Notes under the pieces: generated by a model
What the model was told of the DNA's origin: nothing
The model's input: the letters and a program-made list of their open reading frames with translations, nothing else
Databases searched by the model: none
Position numbers and translations under genes: made by a program
Shown here: one piece after another, positions 1-8,323 of the stretch
Layout of the letters: each line of letters starts with the position of its first letter
Numbering within the stretch: the stretch's first letter is position 1
Assembly: GCA_000466585.1 (NCBI GenBank)
Contig: KE993509.1
Coordinates: 1-64,000, forward strand
DNA: 64,000 nt
Source: Clostridiales bacterium oral taxon 876 str. F0540
GTDB taxonomy: Bacteria > Bacillota > Clostridia > Clostridiales > Clostridiaceae
Reading direction: 5' to 3'

Positions 1-33
1 AGGCAGATGCTCTCCCAGCTGAGCTATGCGCCC
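1..33 (-). tRNA. tRNA, 5' half only (cut by window edge)
   Basis: Read on the minus strand, this is the start of a tRNA: a 7-nt acceptor arm (GGGCGCA), TA, a D-stem GCTC/GAGC with loop AGCTGGGA, then the 5' strand of the anticodon stem (TCTGC) and CT. The anticodon and the 3' half lie outside the window. The arm sequences resemble clostridial tRNA-Val (UAC) or tRNA-Ala, but the identity cannot be fixed from this half. Confidence 0.85.
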
Positions 34-57
34 ACAAAGTTTCTCAACACATTTATG

Positions 58-86
58 ATTATATAATGACAGTTCATAAATGTCAA
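58..86 (-). promoter_or_regulatory. Consensus sigma-A promoter for the tRNA
   Basis: On the minus strand there is a perfect -35 TTGACA (81-86) and a perfect -10 TATAAT (58-63) separated by exactly 17 bp. Transcription would start near position 51 and reach the tRNA 5' end at 33. This fits a strong stable-RNA promoter placed just downstream of hslO. Confidence 0.85.
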
Positions 87-114
87 TAACTTTTTTTGCA
101 CAATTTATCCACTT

Positions 115-993
115 TTATAATCTTTTCAAAAGTTCTCCTATATCTTTATTGCTAAAAATATAAGAGGTATTACAAAAATGACATTTTATTTCTTCTTCTT
201 TGCCCTCTGAATATATTTCTTCCAAGTCTTTTCTTCCTATACTTATAAGTGCTTTTTCAACTCTTTCTCTGGAACAATCGCATTCAAATTTCGGAGTCAG
301 GCTGTCTAGTATATTTAAGTCCATATCCTCAAATATGTATTCAAGAATTTCTTCAATTGACATTCCCTTTTTTATAAGCTCTGTTATTGATGGTATTTCT
401 TCTAATCTATAAGTTATTAAATCGGCAGCAAGTTCACTGGCTCCTGGCATCATTTGTATAATAAAGCCTCCAGCTGCACTAATGCTTAAATCCGTTTCAA
501 CAAGTACTCCAAGACCTACAGCAGATGGGGTCTGCTCTGAGGTTGTAAAGTAATATGCTAGATCATCACCTATTTCTCCGGTATAAATAGGAACTTGACC
601 TACATAAGGTTCCTTAAGTCCCATATCTCTTATTACCAACAAATTTCCGTTTAATCCCACAGCTCCACCAACATCGAGTTTACCTTTATCGTTAGCAGGT
701 AAATCTACATCTGGATTCCCGATATATCCTTTAACCTTTGCATCCGGATAAGCAGTTACTACAATTCCCTTTGCCTCTCCTCCTCCAGATATTTGAAGAG
801 TTAATGTATCTTTCTCGGCCTTTAGCATTGCTCCCATGAGACTTCCTGCTGTAAGCATTCTCCCCAACGCCGCTGCTGCAGTCGCAGCGCAATTGTGTAT
901 TTTTACAGCTTCCCCTACAAGTTCAGTAGTTATAGCTCCAAAAATTCTTACCATTCCATTTTGTGCAGTTGCTCTTATCAACTTATCTGCCAT
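115..993 (-). CDS. hslO: Hsp33 redox-regulated chaperone
   Basis: This is a cytosolic holdase that is switched on by oxidation, when it loses zinc and binds unfolding proteins. The roughly 292-residue length is normal for Hsp33. The C-terminal zinc site is intact: Cys-Asp-Cys near residues 239-241 and Cys-His-Phe-Cys near 272-275 (numbered from an upstream GTG), giving the family's CxC...CxxC pattern. The N-terminal part carries the usual start (ADKLIRAT) and glycine-rich core. The start is taken as ATG at 993 because GAGGG lies 6 nt upstream; a GTG at 996 is in frame but too close to it. The start overlaps the stop of the upstream methyltransferase (TGATG), so the two are probably translationally coupled. 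Confidence 0.95.
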   Translation of the reverse strand: MADKLIRATAQNGMVRIFGAITTELVGEAVKIHNCAATAAAALGRMLTAGSLMGAMLKAEKDTLTLQISGGGEAKGIVVTAYPDAKVKGYIGNPDVDLPANDKGKLDVGGAVGLNGNLLVIRDMGLKEPYVGQVPIYTGEIGDDLAYYFTTSEQTPSAVGLGVLVETDLSISAAGGFIIQMMPGASELAADLITYRLEEIPSITELIKKGMSIEEILEYIFEDMDLNILDSLTPKFECDCSRERVEKALISIGRKDLEEIYSEGKEEEIKCHFCNTSYIFSNKDIGELLKRL

Positions 994-1739
994 CACTTAC
1001 CCTCTTTTCCTAATACATAAACTATTCTTTCACATTCTTTGTCAACTTTAATACTTTCATAGTTGTTTAATTTTTCAATTATCCTAAAACCGGTATGCCC
1101 AATAATTTTATCTAAATACTCTTGACTATATGCTCTCTCAGAATGCACTTCATCAAATCTTCTATAATTGTTATCTTCCTTGACAAAAAAGGTAAGGTTC
1201 ATACTTACAATATCATCTTCCAAAAAATTGTCCCAAATATAAACTACTTCTTCATTATCAAAGGTAAAAGTATTATTTCCAAGTATCTCCGTTAGCTTAT
1301 AGTAGGAATTGACATCAAATATGAATAAACCATTGTCCTTTAAATGGTTATATACCCCCTTAAAATATGCTTCCATGTCCTTATCTTCTGTAATGTAATT
1401 AGTTGAATCAAGACAACAGGTTATTAAATCAAAACTATTATTAAGTTTTAAACTGCAGATATCCTGACAGACAAGTTTAGCTTTTATTCCCTCTGCTCTA
1501 AACTTTCCCTCAGCTTCAGTCAGCATTTGCTCTGATAAATCCACTGCCCAGATTCTTTTAAAATTCTTTGCAATTTTATTTGTCAGGTTTCCTGTTCCAC
1601 AGGCCAAATCAAGATAATCTGATTTTTCTATATTATATTTGCTGCATAACTTTATAATTTTATCGGCCCAGGTATTATAATCTATATCTGAATTAATCAG
1701 CTCGTCATATACAGCTGCAAAATCTTTATATTGACTCAT
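993..1739 (-). CDS. Class I SAM-dependent methyltransferase
   Basis: This 248-residue protein has a Rossmann-type methyltransferase fold. Motif I, DLACGTGN, lies near residues 44-51, and an acidic motif II region (AVDLSEQM) follows about 20 residues later. The substrate cannot be told from sequence; small-molecule methyltransferases of this type are often found beside unrelated genes. It is the first gene of a two-gene unit with hslO and overlaps it. Its ribosome binding site (GAGGAGG) is formed at the end of the repeat described at 1750-1919, so that repeat forms its 5' leader. Confidence 0.8.
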   Translation of the reverse strand: MSQYKDFAAVYDELINSDIDYNTWADKIIKLCSKYNIEKSDYLDLACGTGNLTNKIAKNFKRIWAVDLSEQMLTEAEGKFRAEGIKAKLVCQDICSLKLNNSFDLITCCLDSTNYITEDKDMEAYFKGVYNHLKDNGLFIFDVNSYYKLTEILGNNTFTFDNEEVVYIWDNFLEDDIVSMNLTFFVKEDNNYRRFDEVHSERAYSQEYLDKIIGHTGFRIIEKLNNYESIKVDKECERIVYVLGKEGK

Positions 1740-1749
1740 TTAAGAACCT

Positions 1750-1919
1750 CCTCATTTCATTCGGAGCACTGGGTAGTTTAATAGTACTCGCTTTCGCTCG
1801 CAAACTGCCCGTTAAAGTCCATTTAGGACTTTAACCTCATTTCATTCGGAGCACTGGGTAGTTTAATAGTACTCGCCTTCGCTCGCAAACTGCCCGTTAA
1901 AGTCTAGTTAGGACATTAA
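1750..1919 (-). repeat. Two tandem copies of an 85-bp structured repeat in the methyltransferase leader
   Basis: Copy A is 1750-1834 and copy B is 1835-1919, with a period of exactly 85 bp and only a few differences. Read on the minus strand, each copy has hairpin P1 (TTAAAGTCC/GGACTTTAA in copy A, weaker in B) and hairpin P2 (GGGCAGTTT/AAACTACCC with one C-A mismatch). P2 encloses GAGC-GAAA-GCGAG, a GNRA-like tetraloop in copy A. A single-stranded GTGCTCCGAATG follows and ends in ATGAGG. Copy A runs straight into the Shine-Dalgarno of the methyltransferase. A third, diverged copy is upstream of dapA at 15509-15593. I do not recognise it as a named RNA family. Confidence 0.8.
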
Positions 1920-1984
1920 TATTTCATAAGATTTTCCATACCCAAACTAATATTATATATTTTTAATAAATAAGTCAATATTTT

Positions 1985-2266
1985 TTAATTATCCATATCT
2001 TCTAATTGCACATATCCGTCATTCATAATAATTTCTTTGTTTTTGGGAAGATTTAATTCTTTTTTTCTTCTAGTCATTATCCCTCCGATTCGTCCTGTTT
2101 CTTCAGCTGTCAGACCACTCCAGCCATACTTATCTACTTTGTCTCTTAGTCCAAGCTCATCAGCAATTTCGTACTTTATCTTTTCTCTAAGCTTTTCAAT
2201 TTCTGTAAGTTCTCTGTTAGATTTTAACTTTGCTTTTATTACTTTCTTTAACGGTGTTTTTCCCAA
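1985..2266 (-). CDS. Atypical alpha/beta-type small acid-soluble spore protein
   Basis: This 93-residue protein has the SASP signature in two parts: KYEIADELGL (the usual GPR protease-site region) and TAEETGRIGG with the invariant Gly-Gly, as in DNA-coating spore proteins. It is longer than standard SASPs (60-75 residues) because of a basic N-terminal extension and an acidic C-terminal tail of about 25 residues after the GG helix. The start is TTG at 2264-2266, supported by GGGAGGGG 6 nt upstream; there is no ATG in a suitable position. It is probably monocistronic and expressed in the forespore. The family call is firm, but whether it coats DNA like the canonical ones is uncertain. Confidence 0.75.
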   Translation of the reverse strand: MGKTPLKKVIKAKLKSNRELTEIEKLREKIKYEIADELGLRDKVDKYGWSGLTAEETGRIGGIMTRRKKELNLPKNKEIIMNDGYVQLEDMDN

Positions 2267-2352
2267 GAAAATCCCCTCCCTGTTTTGCTACTTATTAGTT
2301 TAACCTAGGAGATTTTCTTTATTCATTCTACGTCTGTAATATTTTTAAGATG

Positions 2353-2390
2353 TAAAAAAATTCAGAGGCATTAAACCTCTGAACTTTTTT
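2353..2390 (-). terminator. Rho-independent terminator of opp operon 1
   Basis: An 8-bp stem, TTCAGAGG/CCTCTGAA (2361-2368 and 2376-2383), is flanked by A and T runs on both sides, so it can work in both directions. On the minus strand it follows the oppA stop directly. Confidence 0.8.
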
Positions 2391-2395
2391 AATAA

Positions 2396-4069
2396 CTATT
2401 TTTTAGCAGCAGCCTTTCCTTCTACATAAGCTCTGTCAAAATACATCATACCAACAGGAGTCTTGCGAACGCCTTTAACGTAAGACTTGCAAGCTACGTT
2501 AGATACGTAGAAAGCAACCGGAATCATCGCTGAATCTTCATCAATCAATATCTTTTCAGCATCATGAAGCATCTGCATTGATTTAGCCGGATCTTTTTCC
2601 TTTTTAGCCCCTAAAATTAATGCATCATACTTAGGATTGCTGTATTGTGGATGGTTATTTCCATCCTTTGTAACAAATATATCAAGCATTGTCATAGGAT
2701 GCATATAGTCACCTATCCATCCATCTCTAGCTATGAAATAGTTTCCTGCTCTTCTTTGAGGAGTAAATACCTTCCACTCCACTTCATTAAGCTTAACTTC
2801 AACACCTAGATTCTTTTTCCACATATCTTGAACTGCCTGAGCAATCTTTTTATGAGTTTCATCATTATTGTATGCATATTCTAATGCTGGAAGTCCCTTT
2901 CCATCCGGATATCCTGCTTCAGCTAAAAGTTGTTTAGCTTTTTCAACATCACCCTTTGCAGGAAGCATATCTCCGCCAACTTCTCTAAATTGTTTTGATG
3001 GATCGTTATCAGGGAAACCATAAGGAACAAAAGCAGTAGCTGGCTTACGAGGATCCTGCCAAACCTTATCTATAAGCACTTGTCTGTCTATTGCCAATGA
3101 TAAAGCCTTTCTAACCTTAGGATTGTCAAGTCCCGGCTTCTTATTGTTCAAGCTTATATAATAAGCTCCTATATAAGGAAGGCTGACAACTTTACCTTCT
3201 TTAGTAAGTCTTGGAACATCATTGCTTGGTATTGAGTCTATATAGTCAACTTCTCCAGTTTCAAAAGCTGAAAGAGCTGAAGATTGCTGAACTATCATAA
3301 CAAATTTCATTTTATCAAGCTTAACCTGTGCTTTATTCCAATAATTATCATTCTTAACAAACTGCATTTCCTTATCAGGAGTATAAGCAGTTACTTTGAA
3401 TGGTCCGTTTCCTATAAAAGTTTCAGGTTTAGTAGCCCATTTATCTTTATCTTTTTCAACTATATCTTGTCTTACAGGCATAAGTGTTGCCAAAGTACAC
3501 AGTTGTAAGAAATACGGTGTTGGATTTTCAAGTTCAACTTCGAGAGTGTAGTCATCCTTAGCCTTTACACCAACATCATCAATTTTTGCCTGCTTACCAT
3601 TAAAAGCAGCTCCGTTTTTCAAATAATAAAGCTGAGTTGCGTAGCCTGATGCTACAGCAGGATCCAATACTCTCTTCCATGCATATTCGTAATCTTTTGC
3701 CTTAAGCGGCTGGCCATCTGACCACTTAGCATCTTTCCTAATATGAAATACATATTTAGTAGGATTATTAGAATCAAAATCAACTTTTTCAGCAGCTGCG
3801 GGTTCTGGCTGATTTTGATCATTAAGCCTCATAAGACCCTCAAATACCTGATTCACAACTGTAGCTGAACCAACAGTTGTTGCAAGTCCCGGATCATAGG
3901 TGTCGTTTTCTGCTCCAAGATTATACACGATTGACTGCTCATCTTTTGATGCACTTGTACCTGGGTTTGCATTAGCAGGAGCCGGCTTGCTGCAACCTGC
4001 AAATATGGAAGTTGTCATAACTATAGTAGTCACGAGTATAAGCAATTTTGATAGCTTTTTCTTTACCAT
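2396..4069 (-). CDS. oppA: Oligopeptide ABC transporter, substrate-binding lipoprotein (operon 1)
   Basis: This is a 557-residue solute-binding protein of the SBP_bac_5 (OppA/DppA) family, which captures peptides outside the membrane and delivers them to OppBC. A basic N-terminus and hydrophobic segment are followed by a lipobox FAGC with the lipidated Cys at residue 26, then a low-complexity Ala/Pro/Ser linker. The body shows family features (YEYAWKRVLDP, the SDGQPLKAKDY region, FDRAYVEG near the end). It is the last gene of operon 1, after oppF and a 72-nt spacer containing hairpins. AAAGGGGG lies about 9 nt upstream of the ATG. Substrate (peptide) specificity is not readable. Confidence 0.92.
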   Translation of the reverse strand: MVKKKLSKLLILVTTIVMTTSIFAGCSKPAPANANPGTSASKDEQSIVYNLGAENDTYDPGLATTVGSATVVNQVFEGLMRLNDQNQPEPAAAEKVDFDSNNPTKYVFHIRKDAKWSDGQPLKAKDYEYAWKRVLDPAVASGYATQLYYLKNGAAFNGKQAKIDDVGVKAKDDYTLEVELENPTPYFLQLCTLATLMPVRQDIVEKDKDKWATKPETFIGNGPFKVTAYTPDKEMQFVKNDNYWNKAQVKLDKMKFVMIVQQSSALSAFETGEVDYIDSIPSNDVPRLTKEGKVVSLPYIGAYYISLNNKKPGLDNPKVRKALSLAIDRQVLIDKVWQDPRKPATAFVPYGFPDNDPSKQFREVGGDMLPAKGDVEKAKQLLAEAGYPDGKGLPALEYAYNNDETHKKIAQAVQDMWKKNLGVEVKLNEVEWKVFTPQRRAGNYFIARDGWIGDYMHPMTMLDIFVTKDGNNHPQYSNPKYDALILGAKKEKDPAKSMQMLHDAEKILIDEDSAMIPVAFYVSNVACKSYVKGVRKTPVGMMYFDRAYVEGKAAAKK

Positions 4070-4089
4070 TAAATTTTCCCCCTTTATTT

Positions 4090-4132
4090 GTTAATATTTA
4101 TATTAACAACCATAGTTTTCATTGGTTGTTAA
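4090..4132 (-). promoter_or_regulatory. Two overlapping, mutually exclusive hairpins between oppF and oppA
   Basis: A perfect 8-bp palindrome (4090-4097/4100-4107) and a perfect 10-bp stem TTAACAACCA/TGGTTGTTAA (4103-4112/4123-4132) share the TTAAC bases, so only one can form at a time. They lie in the spacer just before the oppA ribosome binding site. They could act as a processing or mRNA-stability element, or as an attenuation switch. No protein- or ligand-binding signature is visible. Confidence 0.45.
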
Positions 4133-4141
4133 TTTTAATAA

Positions 4142-5119
4142 TTACACAACTAGATGACATGCCACTAAATGTCCTCCTCCAATGTCCTTTAGCTCAGGAG
4201 TCACCTCTTTACACACTTCCTTTACAAATCTGCATCTCCCTCTAAATCTGCAGCCCGGAGGCGGGTCAATAGGGCTTGGTACATCCCCTTCAAGAACTAT
4301 TCTTTTTCTTTGAGCGGCCTCGTCAGGATCTGGTATTGGTATAGCTGATAACAATGCTGTTGTATATGGGTGTACAGGATGAGTATAAAGTTCATTGCTT
4401 TCAGCAATTTCAACTAAGTTTCCCAAATACATAACCCCTATTCTATTTGAAATATGCTTCACCATTGATAAGTCATGAGCTATAAAAAGATAGGTGAGCC
4501 CAAGTGAATCCTGCAAATCCTCCAGCATATTAACTACCTGAGCCTGTATGGATACGTCTAAAGCAGATATAGGCTCATCACAAATAATAAATTCAGGCTC
4601 AACAGCTAAAGACCTTGCTATACCTATTCTCTGCCTTTGTCCCCCTGAAAACTCGTGAGGATATCTATTCATATGTTCTGTATTTAATCCAACCATGTTA
4701 AGCAGGTACTCAATTCTTTCTTTTCTTTCCTTGCCCTTCATAAGTTTATGAATATCGATAGATTCACCGACAATGTCTCCAACTGTCATTCTGGAATCCA
4801 GTGAAGCATATGGATCCTGAAAAATAATCTGCATTTTTCTTCTGTAGGTAAGCATTTCTTTTTCAGATAGCTTTTCAAGATGTTTTCCTTTATATATTAT
4901 TTCCCCGCTTGTTGGTTCATAAAGCTTAATAAGAGTTCTTCCACAGGTAGTCTTTCCGCAGCCTGACTCCCCAACAAGTCCTAAGGTCTCACCCTTTTTT
5001 ATGTCGAAGGATACATCATCAACTGCCTTAACATAGCTTACTGATTTATTAAACAGTCCCTTGTTAATAGGAAAATATTTTTTTAAATTTTTAACTGAAA
5101 CCAAATATTCTTCTTTCAT
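4142..5119 (-). CDS. oppF: Oligopeptide ABC transporter ATP-binding protein OppF (operon 1)
   Basis: This 325-residue ABC ATPase energises peptide uptake together with OppD. The Walker A motif GESGCGKTT is at residues 50-58, the Q-loop is in IIFQDPYASLD (about 98-108), the signature SGGQRQR is at 158-164 and Walker B/D-loop CDEPISALD follows at about 180. The C-terminal oligopeptide-transporter domain (PPPGCRFRGRC, with conserved Cys residues) identifies it as the Opp/Dpp type. It follows oppD with a 2-nt gap. GAGGGG precedes the ATG. A paralog with the same domain layout lies at 8324-9280. Confidence 0.95.
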   Translation of the reverse strand: MKEEYLVSVKNLKKYFPINKGLFNKSVSYVKAVDDVSFDIKKGETLGLVGESGCGKTTCGRTLIKLYEPTSGEIIYKGKHLEKLSEKEMLTYRRKMQIIFQDPYASLDSRMTVGDIVGESIDIHKLMKGKERKERIEYLLNMVGLNTEHMNRYPHEFSGGQRQRIGIARSLAVEPEFIICDEPISALDVSIQAQVVNMLEDLQDSLGLTYLFIAHDLSMVKHISNRIGVMYLGNLVEIAESNELYTHPVHPYTTALLSAIPIPDPDEAAQRKRIVLEGDVPSPIDPPPGCRFRGRCRFVKEVCKEVTPELKDIGGGHLVACHLVV

Positions 5120-5121
5120 TT

Positions 5122-6129
5122 CTATACCCCTCTCTTAGTTGACCTATCTACTTTAGGCGCTAAAGGATGGTTTAACCAGCAGGCTGCCCTTTGGGTATCG
5201 CTTATTTTAAATTCCTCAGGCATAGCCTTAAGGCATACTTCCATTGCAAACTGACAGCGAGGTGCAAAAGGACATCCTTTAGGAGGGTTTAATAAATCCG
5301 GCGGCTGCCCCTCTATAGGTTTAAGCCTTTCTTTTGTCAAAGTTTTGGGATTAGGTACACTATCTAAAAGCCCCCAGGTGTACGGATGCTTGGAATTATT
5401 AAAAATATCTCTAGTAGTTCCCTTTTCTACTATGCAGCCTCCGTACATAACATTAACCTTATCGCATAAATCAGCTACTATTCCTAAGTCATGAGTTATC
5501 AAAATAATAGATGTATTCAATTTTTCTCTTAAATCATTTAAAATTTCAAGTATTTGCGCTTGAATAGTAACATCAAGAGCTGTGGTAGGTTCATCTGCTA
5601 TTAAAAGCTTCGGTTGACAAGAAAGAGCCATAGCAATCATAACTCTTTGCCTCATACCCCCTGAAAATTCATGAGGATATTGCTTCATTCTTTTTTCGGG
5701 ACTAGGAATTCCTACAAGCCTAAGCATGTCAATAGATACTTTTTTTGCTTCTTCTTTACCAAGACCTTTATGAAGCCTTAGTGCCTCAACCATTTGAGTT
5801 TCTATCTTTAAAACCGGATTTAACGAAGTCATAGGGTCTTGGAAAATCATACTAATATTATTTCCCCTGATTTCTTTCATATCTTTTTCTTTTAAGGTAG
5901 TAATATCTTTTCCATCAAAAATAACGCTTCCATTTACTATTTTTCCTGTTTCAACAAGAAGTCTCATAACAGAAAACATAGTAACTGATTTTCCGCTCCC
6001 TGATTCACCAACGATTCCTAAAGCCTCACCTCGTTTTAAATCAAAGGAAATATTTCTTACTGCTTTAACTTCACCCACATGAGTAAAGAAGGATGTACTT
6101 AGTTCTTTAATTTCAAGCAAATTATCCAT
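5122..6129 (-). CDS. oppD: Oligopeptide ABC transporter ATP-binding protein OppD (operon 1)
   Basis: This 335-residue partner ATPase of OppF has Walker A GESGSGKS at residues 41-48, SGGMRQR as the ABC signature, Walker B with LLIADEPTTALD, and the C-terminal domain PPKGCPFAPRC typical of OppD/DppD. The switch from SGGQRQR (OppF) to SGGMRQR is a useful family marker and supports the D/F assignment. It lies 8 nt after oppC and 2 nt before oppF, so it is co-transcribed with them. Confidence 0.95.
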   Translation of the reverse strand: MDNLLEIKELSTSFFTHVGEVKAVRNISFDLKRGEALGIVGESGSGKSVTMFSVMRLLVETGKIVNGSVIFDGKDITTLKEKDMKEIRGNNISMIFQDPMTSLNPVLKIETQMVEALRLHKGLGKEEAKKVSIDMLRLVGIPSPEKRMKQYPHEFSGGMRQRVMIAMALSCQPKLLIADEPTTALDVTIQAQILEILNDLREKLNTSIILITHDLGIVADLCDKVNVMYGGCIVEKGTTRDIFNNSKHPYTWGLLDSVPNPKTLTKERLKPIEGQPPDLLNPPKGCPFAPRCQFAMEVCLKAMPEEFKISDTQRAACWLNHPLAPKVDRSTKRGV

Positions 6130-6137
6130 AAAATCAC

Positions 6138-7058
6138 CTACTTTCTCATCTTAGGATCAAGAGCATCTCTTAGCCCATCACCAAATAAATTGAATCCGAT
6201 CATAGTTACACATATTGCAATCGCCGGAATAAATAACTGATAAGGATGAGTTTTAAAAATTGACAGTGCGTCATTGCAGAGCGTCCCCCAACTTGACATA
6301 GGTGCTGAAACTCCAAGTCCTATAAAGCTTAAAAAAGCTTCAGTAAATATTGCCCCGGGAATGGATAATGTTAATGTTACAATTATCTGCCCCATACAAT
6401 TAGGAATGAGATGTCTCAAAATTATCCTGCTCTTCTTTGCACCGGCTGCTTTAGCTGCCAGTATAAATTCCTGCTCCTTAAGGGAAAGAACCTGACCTCT
6501 AACTATACGGGCCATATTTCCCCAATACACAATACCTAGGGTTATAAATACATTCGTCAACCCTTTTCCAAGGACTACCATAAGAAGTATTACATAAAGC
6601 ATCATCGGAATACTATAAATAACATCAACAATTCTCATCATTATATTATCTACTCTTCCCCCGAAGTACCCTGAAACTCCTCCATACAATATTCCAATTG
6701 TTAGGTTTATAAACGCTGCTACAAAACCAACAGCAAGAGATATTCTAGCACCATACATAACTCTTACAAATAAATCTCTTCCGAGCTCATCCGTTCCAAA
6801 CCAATGAACCTTGTCGGGATATTGATTTGAATTTAGAAGATCATTGCTTGCATAGTCAAATTTACTTATATAAGGTCCTATTATGGCTAAAATTACAATA
6901 ACAAATATAATAATCATAGATACCATTGCAACTTTATTTTCTTTAAGCCTTCTCCAAGCATCCTGCCAGTAGCTTACACTTGGTCTTATAGATTCTTGTG
7001 CCGCTTTTTTTTCTTTATCAACAAACTCAAAATCAAGCTTTTCATAAGAACTTTCCAT
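6138..7058 (-). CDS. oppC: Oligopeptide ABC transporter permease OppC (operon 1)
   Basis: This 306-residue inner-membrane permease pairs with OppB to form the peptide channel. An N-terminal cytoplasmic stretch ends in SYWQDAWRRLKENKVA, just before the first membrane helix, as in OppC_N domains. The HWFGTDELGRDLFVRVMYGARISL block is the OppC/DppC hallmark. The EAA loop (about residues 200-220, ILAAKAAGAKKSRIILRH) contacts the ATPases. The protein ends in GDGLRDALDPKMRK, a near-invariant C-terminus. It starts 8 nt after the oppB stop. Confidence 0.94.
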   Translation of the reverse strand: MESSYEKLDFEFVDKEKKAAQESIRPSVSYWQDAWRRLKENKVAMVSMIIIFVIVILAIIGPYISKFDYASNDLLNSNQYPDKVHWFGTDELGRDLFVRVMYGARISLAVGFVAAFINLTIGILYGGVSGYFGGRVDNIMMRIVDVIYSIPMMLYVILLMVVLGKGLTNVFITLGIVYWGNMARIVRGQVLSLKEQEFILAAKAAGAKKSRIILRHLIPNCMGQIIVTLTLSIPGAIFTEAFLSFIGLGVSAPMSSWGTLCNDALSIFKTHPYQLFIPAIAICVTMIGFNLFGDGLRDALDPKMRK

Positions 7059-7066
7059 TTTGCTCC

Positions 7067-7987
7067 CTACCCTTCCAGTTTAATTCTTGGATCAATAAAG
7101 GCATATACAAGGTCAACAAATAGATTACATAGCACTAAGAACAAGCTATAAAATACTGTTACTCCCAATATAGCTGTATAATCACGATTACCTATACTAT
7201 CAACAAAGGATCTGCCTAAACCTGGTATTGTGAAAATCTTTTCTATAACAAAGCTTCCTGTTAAAACTCCTGCTACAAGTGGTCCTAAATAGGTTACTAC
7301 CGGAAGCATTGCATTCTTTAAAGCATGCTTTATAATTATTGAAGTTTCTGATAAGCCTTTTGCCTTTGCTGTTCTTATATAGTCCTGTCTTATTACATCT
7401 AACAAACTAGATCTAACAAGTCTTGAAATAAATGCCATAGAATATCCTCCTAAGGCTATAGCAGGCAGCACATAATGCCTTGGTGTATCTAAGCCGTATA
7501 CAGGGAACCATCTCAATTTTTCAGCAAAGAAATATATGAATAATGTAGCAAGAACAAAGGCTGGTATAGTTACTCCTAATGTACTTATAAACATTGTTAA
7601 CCTATCCGGCCATTTCCCCTGCTTAAGTGCAGCTATTATACCTAGCACAAGCCCAAAAATAACTGCTAAACTGACAGCTGCAACACCTAATCTTGCAGAC
7701 ACAGGGAATCCTCTGCTTATAATCTCATTAATTGAGACACCCTTTTGTTTAAAGGATGGCCCTAAATCAAGTTTCACCAGATTCTTTAAATAATCCACAT
7801 ACTGAATATAGACAGGTTCATTCAGCTTATACCTTTCTTCAAGGTTTTTCCTTACTTCAATAGGCGTATCTTTCTCAGAATCAAAAGGTCCGCCAGGTAT
7901 TACTCTAGATAAAGTAAAGGTTAAAGTTACTACAACCCATAAGGTTATAATGCTGGAAAAAATTCTTTTAAGCACGTATCTGCCCAC
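7067..7987 (-). CDS. oppB: Oligopeptide ABC transporter permease OppB (operon 1)
   Basis: This is a 306-residue permease with about six membrane segments. The N-terminus (RYVLKRIFSSIITLWVVVTLTF) is the first helix, and VYIQYVDYLKNLVKLDLG is the typical periplasmic segment of OppB. The EAA loop is IRTAKAKGLSETSIIIKHALKNA, and the protein ends FIDPRIKLEG as the family does. The start is GTG (7985-7987) with GGGGGAG 5-6 nt upstream. It is the first gene of operon 1, with the promoter expected in the AT-rich gap 7988-8290. Confidence 0.93.
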   Translation of the reverse strand: MGRYVLKRIFSSIITLWVVVTLTFTLSRVIPGGPFDSEKDTPIEVRKNLEERYKLNEPVYIQYVDYLKNLVKLDLGPSFKQKGVSINEIISRGFPVSARLGVAAVSLAVIFGLVLGIIAALKQGKWPDRLTMFISTLGVTIPAFVLATLFIYFFAEKLRWFPVYGLDTPRHYVLPAIALGGYSMAFISRLVRSSLLDVIRQDYIRTAKAKGLSETSIIIKHALKNAMLPVVTYLGPLVAGVLTGSFVIEKIFTIPGLGRSFVDSIGNRDYTAILGVTVFYSLFLVLCNLFVDLVYAFIDPRIKLEG

Positions 7988-8288
7988 AACAACTCCCCCT
8001 AATTTTATTTTTGATACTCCTTTTGTTCAAATATATATTTAGATGATATAAAATATATATTCTGTCATTTAAACAAATATTCTTGAAATTTAAAATATAG
8101 AAACATATTGTTAATAAACATTTAATAAATGCATATGTATAAAAAGGTTATTATGTGAATACTCATGAAGAATTTAAGCAGAATTTTTAAGAAAAGTTAT
8201 GAAATGTTCTGAGTTGTTTTTAAGAAAAAATTATGAAAAGTAAATTAGTTTATTAATACTTAAAAGTAACAAAATGGAAGTATATATT
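7988..8288. other. AT-rich intergenic region between the two opp operons
   Basis: No gene is visible here. The region must hold the promoter of opp operon 1 (minus strand), but it is so AT-rich that several -10-like boxes exist and none has a convincing -35. A loose direct repeat, TTTTAAGAAAA followed by TTATGAAA, occurs at about 8185-8205 and 8218-8240. Confidence 0.5.
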
Positions 8289-8323
8289 TAAAAAATGATG
8301 GGGGAGATTATTCTCCCACCATC
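8289..8323 (-). terminator. Rho-independent terminator of opp operon 2
   Basis: A strong GC-containing stem, read on the minus strand as GATGGTGGGAGA...TCTCCCCCATC with one bulge, is followed by ATTTTTT. It begins at the oppF stop codon. Confidence 0.85.
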
